Shown one piece after another: positions 5,475 to 7,413 of a stretch of DNA of 7,413 bases; the first letter of the stretch is position 1, and the number at the start of each line of letters is the position of its first letter. Position numbers and translations under genes: made by a program. Source of the stretch: Acidobacteriota bacterium (GTDB lineage Bacteria > Acidobacteriota > Terriglobia > Terriglobales > Acidobacteriaceae). The notes below the pieces were generated by a model. The model was not told where the DNA came from, did no database searches, and was given only the letters and a program-made list of their open reading frames with translations. Location of the stretch: contig JAJZFE010000174.1 of the NCBI GenBank assembly GCA_021798655.1, positions 1 through 7,413 on the forward strand, written 5' to 3'.

Positions 5475-7413
5475 CTACGCGTGCGCCGCTCCCCTGCCCT
5501 CGGTGGCGATGCCCAGCTCCGCAAACGCCTTCTCCGCAGCCTTGGCCTTCACCACGCCTTCGCGTACCAGCTTGGACAGCGTCGCCGCCACAATCGACGC
5601 GGCATCCACCTCGAAGTGCCGGCGCAGATGTTCGCGGTTGTCGCTGCGGCCAAAGCCGTCCGTGCCCAGCGTCACCAGCCGGCCGCCCAGCCACGGCGAG
5701 AGCGAATCCGGCAGCGACTTCATGTAATCGCTCGCCGCAATAATCGGTCCCGCAGCCTCGCCCAGCGCCTCCACAACGTACGGCTTCTTCTCCTTCGCCG
5801 CCGGATGCAGACGGTTCCACCGCTCCACATCCAGGCAGTCGCGGCGCAGCTCGTTGTAGCTCGTCACGCTCCACACATCGGCCGCCACGTTGTACGTCTC
5901 GGCCAGCATCTGCTGCGCCTTGAGCACCTCGTTCAGGATCGGTCCTGACCCGAACAGCTGCACCTGTGCAGGCTTCTCCGCAGCCTTGAACCTGTAGATG
6001 CCGCGCAGAATCCCCTCGCGCACGCCCTCGCCCTCCGGCATCGCAGGCATCGCATAGTCTTCGTTGTACATCGTGATGTAGTAGAAGCAGTCCTCCGCAG
6101 CCTGATACATCCGCCGCAGCCCGTCCTGCACAATCACCGCCAGCTCGTACACATACGCCGGATCGTACGTGATGCACGTCGGAATCGTGCCCGCAAGCAC
6201 CGGCGAGTGACCGTCCTGGTGCTGCAAGCCCTCGCCCAGCATCGTCGTGCGGCCCGCAGTTCCACCCATCAGGAAGCCCTTGCCGCGCGAGTCCGCAAAC
6301 GCCCAGGCCATGTCGCCAATGCGCTGGAATCCGAACATCGAGTAGTACATGTAGAACGGAACCATCGGCAGCTTGTAGTTGCTGTACGCCGTGCCCGCCG
6401 CGGTGAAGCTGGCCATCGAGCCGGCCTCGGTGATGCCCTCTTCGAGGATCTGCCCGCTCTTCTCCTCGCGATAGCTCAGCAGCATGTCCGCGTCGTGCGG
6501 CGTGTACTTCTGCCCCTCGCTCGCGTAGATGCCCACCTGCTTGATCACCGACTCCAGCCCGAACGTGCGGCCTTCATCGGGCACAATCGGCACCACCAGC
6601 TTGCCGACCTTCGGGTCCTTCAGCAGACCCTTCAGCATGTTCACAAAGCCCATCGTCGTCGAGACGGCGCGGCCCTTTGACCCGCCCAGCCACTCCGCAA
6701 AGAACTCCAGCTTCGGCGCTGCAAAGTCGATCTCCGGCACCTTCCGCTCCGGCAGATACCCGCCCAGCGCCTGCCGCCGCGCCTGCAGATACTGGATCGC
6801 CGGATCGCTCTCCGCCGGCTTGTAGAACTGCGCGTCCTTCGCCGCTTCATCCGGCACAGGAATATCGAACTGCTTCACGAACGCTGCGAGACCGTCATCG
6901 GTCAGCTTCTTCTCGCTGTGCGTCGCGTTGCGCGCCTGCGCGGTTCCCATGCCATAGCCCTTCACGGTCTTGGCCAGGATCACCGTCGGTCCGCCCTTGT
7001 GCTCCAGCGCGCGTTTGTACGCGTTATAGATCTTGCCCGGATCATGACCGCCGCGGTGCAGGCGGATCAGCTCCTCATCGCTCTTGTCCTTCACCAGCTC
7101 CAGCAGCTCGGGATACTTGCCGAAGAAGTGCTCGCGCAGATACGCGCCGCCCTTCGCCTTGTACGCCTGGAAGTCGCCGTCCACACACTCTTCCATGCGC
7201 TTCAGCAACAGGCCCTGGTGGTCGCGCTCGAACAGCTCATCCCAGTCCGAGCCCCAGATCACCTTGATCACGTTCCAGCCTGCGCCACGGAACATGCCCT
7301 CCAGCTCGTCGATGATGCGCTTGTTCCCGCGCACCGGCCCGTCCAGCCGCTGCAGGTTGCAGTTCACCACAAAGATCAGGTTGTCCAGGTGCTCGCGGCT
7401 GCCCAGCGAGATC
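5475..7413 (-). CDS. aceE: Pyruvate dehydrogenase E1 component, homodimeric type (partial, 5' end outside window)
   Basis: The C-terminal 645 residues of AceE, the thiamine-diphosphate enzyme that decarboxylates pyruvate and passes the acetyl group to lipoyl-E2 (AceF). The match to the E. coli protein (887 residues) is clear throughout, with roughly the first 240 residues missing off the right edge. Visible: the end of the cofactor motif (VVNCNLQ, visible residues 15-21; the GDG lies upstream), REHFFGKYPE, RGGHDP, KTVKGYGMG, and the active-site loop NATHSEKKLTDDG. The loop histidine is at codon 6918-6920, corresponding to E. coli His407. Further on are VPDEGRTFG, GQILEEG, FYMYYSMFGFQRIGD, GEGLQHQDGHS, NEDYAMPAMPEG and GTDGFGRSDNREHLRRHFEVD. 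No frameshift is seen. An in-frame GTG at 7368-7370 is inside the conserved domain and is not the start. The E1-alpha-like gene follows. E2 and E3 genes are not in the window. Confidence 0.97.
   Translation of the reverse strand, partial: ISLGSREHLDNLIFVVNCNLQRLDGPVRGNKRIIDELEGMFRGAGWNVIKVIWGSDWDELFERDHQGLLLKRMEECVDGDFQAYKAKGGAYLREHFFGKYPELLELVKDKSDEELIRLHRGGHDPGKIYNAYKRALEHKGGPTVILAKTVKGYGMGTAQARNATHSEKKLTDDGLAAFVKQFDIPVPDEAAKDAQFYKPAESDPAIQYLQARRQALGGYLPERKVPEIDFAAPKLEFFAEWLGGSKGRAVSTTMGFVNMLKGLLKDPKVGKLVVPIVPDEGRTFGLESVIKQVGIYASEGQKYTPHDADMLLSYREEKSGQILEEGITEAGSMASFTAAGTAYSNYKLPMVPFYMYYSMFGFQRIGDMAWAFADSRGKGFLMGGTAGRTTMLGEGLQHQDGHSPVLAGTIPTCITYDPAYVYELAVIVQDGLRRMYQAAEDCFYYITMYNEDYAMPAMPEGEGVREGILRGIYRFKAAEKPAQVQLFGSGPILNEVLKAQQMLAETYNVAADVWSVTSYNELRRDCLDVERWNRLHPAAKEKKPYVVEALGEAAGPIIAASDYMKSLPDSLSPWLGGRLVTLGTDGFGRSDNREHLRRHFEVDAASIVAATLSKLVREGVVKAKAAEKAFAELGIATEGRGAAHA

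Overview
The window is high-GC bacterial DNA with strongly C/G-ending codons. Gene content and the interspersed TGTCATTCCGCAGCG-type repeats, which I recall from genomes of Terriglobia (Acidobacteriota; Edaphobacter, Granulicella and Terriglobus relatives), suggest an acidobacterium. That assignment rests on memory and was not searched.

Layout. On the plus strand: the 3' end of an ABC exporter gene (to 586); a 310-bp spacer made mostly of repeats; gmk (guanylate kinase, 897-1574); rpoZ (RNA polymerase omega, 1636-1854); a family 4 uracil-DNA glycosylase (2000-3184) whose 3' end dissolves into low-complexity DNA, including a run of 43 C; a tRNA-Ala(CGC) gene (3257-3332); and a COG3618-type amidohydrolase/lactonase with a TTG start (3378-4223). 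A 363-bp AT-richer gap then separates converging genes. On the minus strand, read right to left: aceE (homodimeric pyruvate dehydrogenase E1, 5' part off the right edge), a 183-bp repeat-bearing spacer, and a short E1-alpha-like protein (4587-5291) that appears to have lost the thiamine-diphosphate motif.

The genes are mainly housekeeping: nucleotide metabolism, transcription, uracil repair, translation and pyruvate oxidation. gmk-rpoZ is a classic conserved pair, and aceE with the E1-alpha-like gene is probably one transcription unit.

The unusual part is the non-coding and tail DNA. Three arrays of strictly phased 7-bp units (582-707, 825-873, 3111-3208) contain CTAG. Because 7 is not a multiple of 3 and CTAG is its own reverse complement, each array places TAG stops in all six frames. 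The ABC exporter and UDG genes take their stop codons from these arrays. Four copies of a hairpin-forming REP-like element (744, 1901, 3058, 5408) are interspersed, two of them close to arrays. The UDG gene combines a hypermutable C tract with a three-frame stop array, so any slippage changes only part of the tail and still ends at the array.
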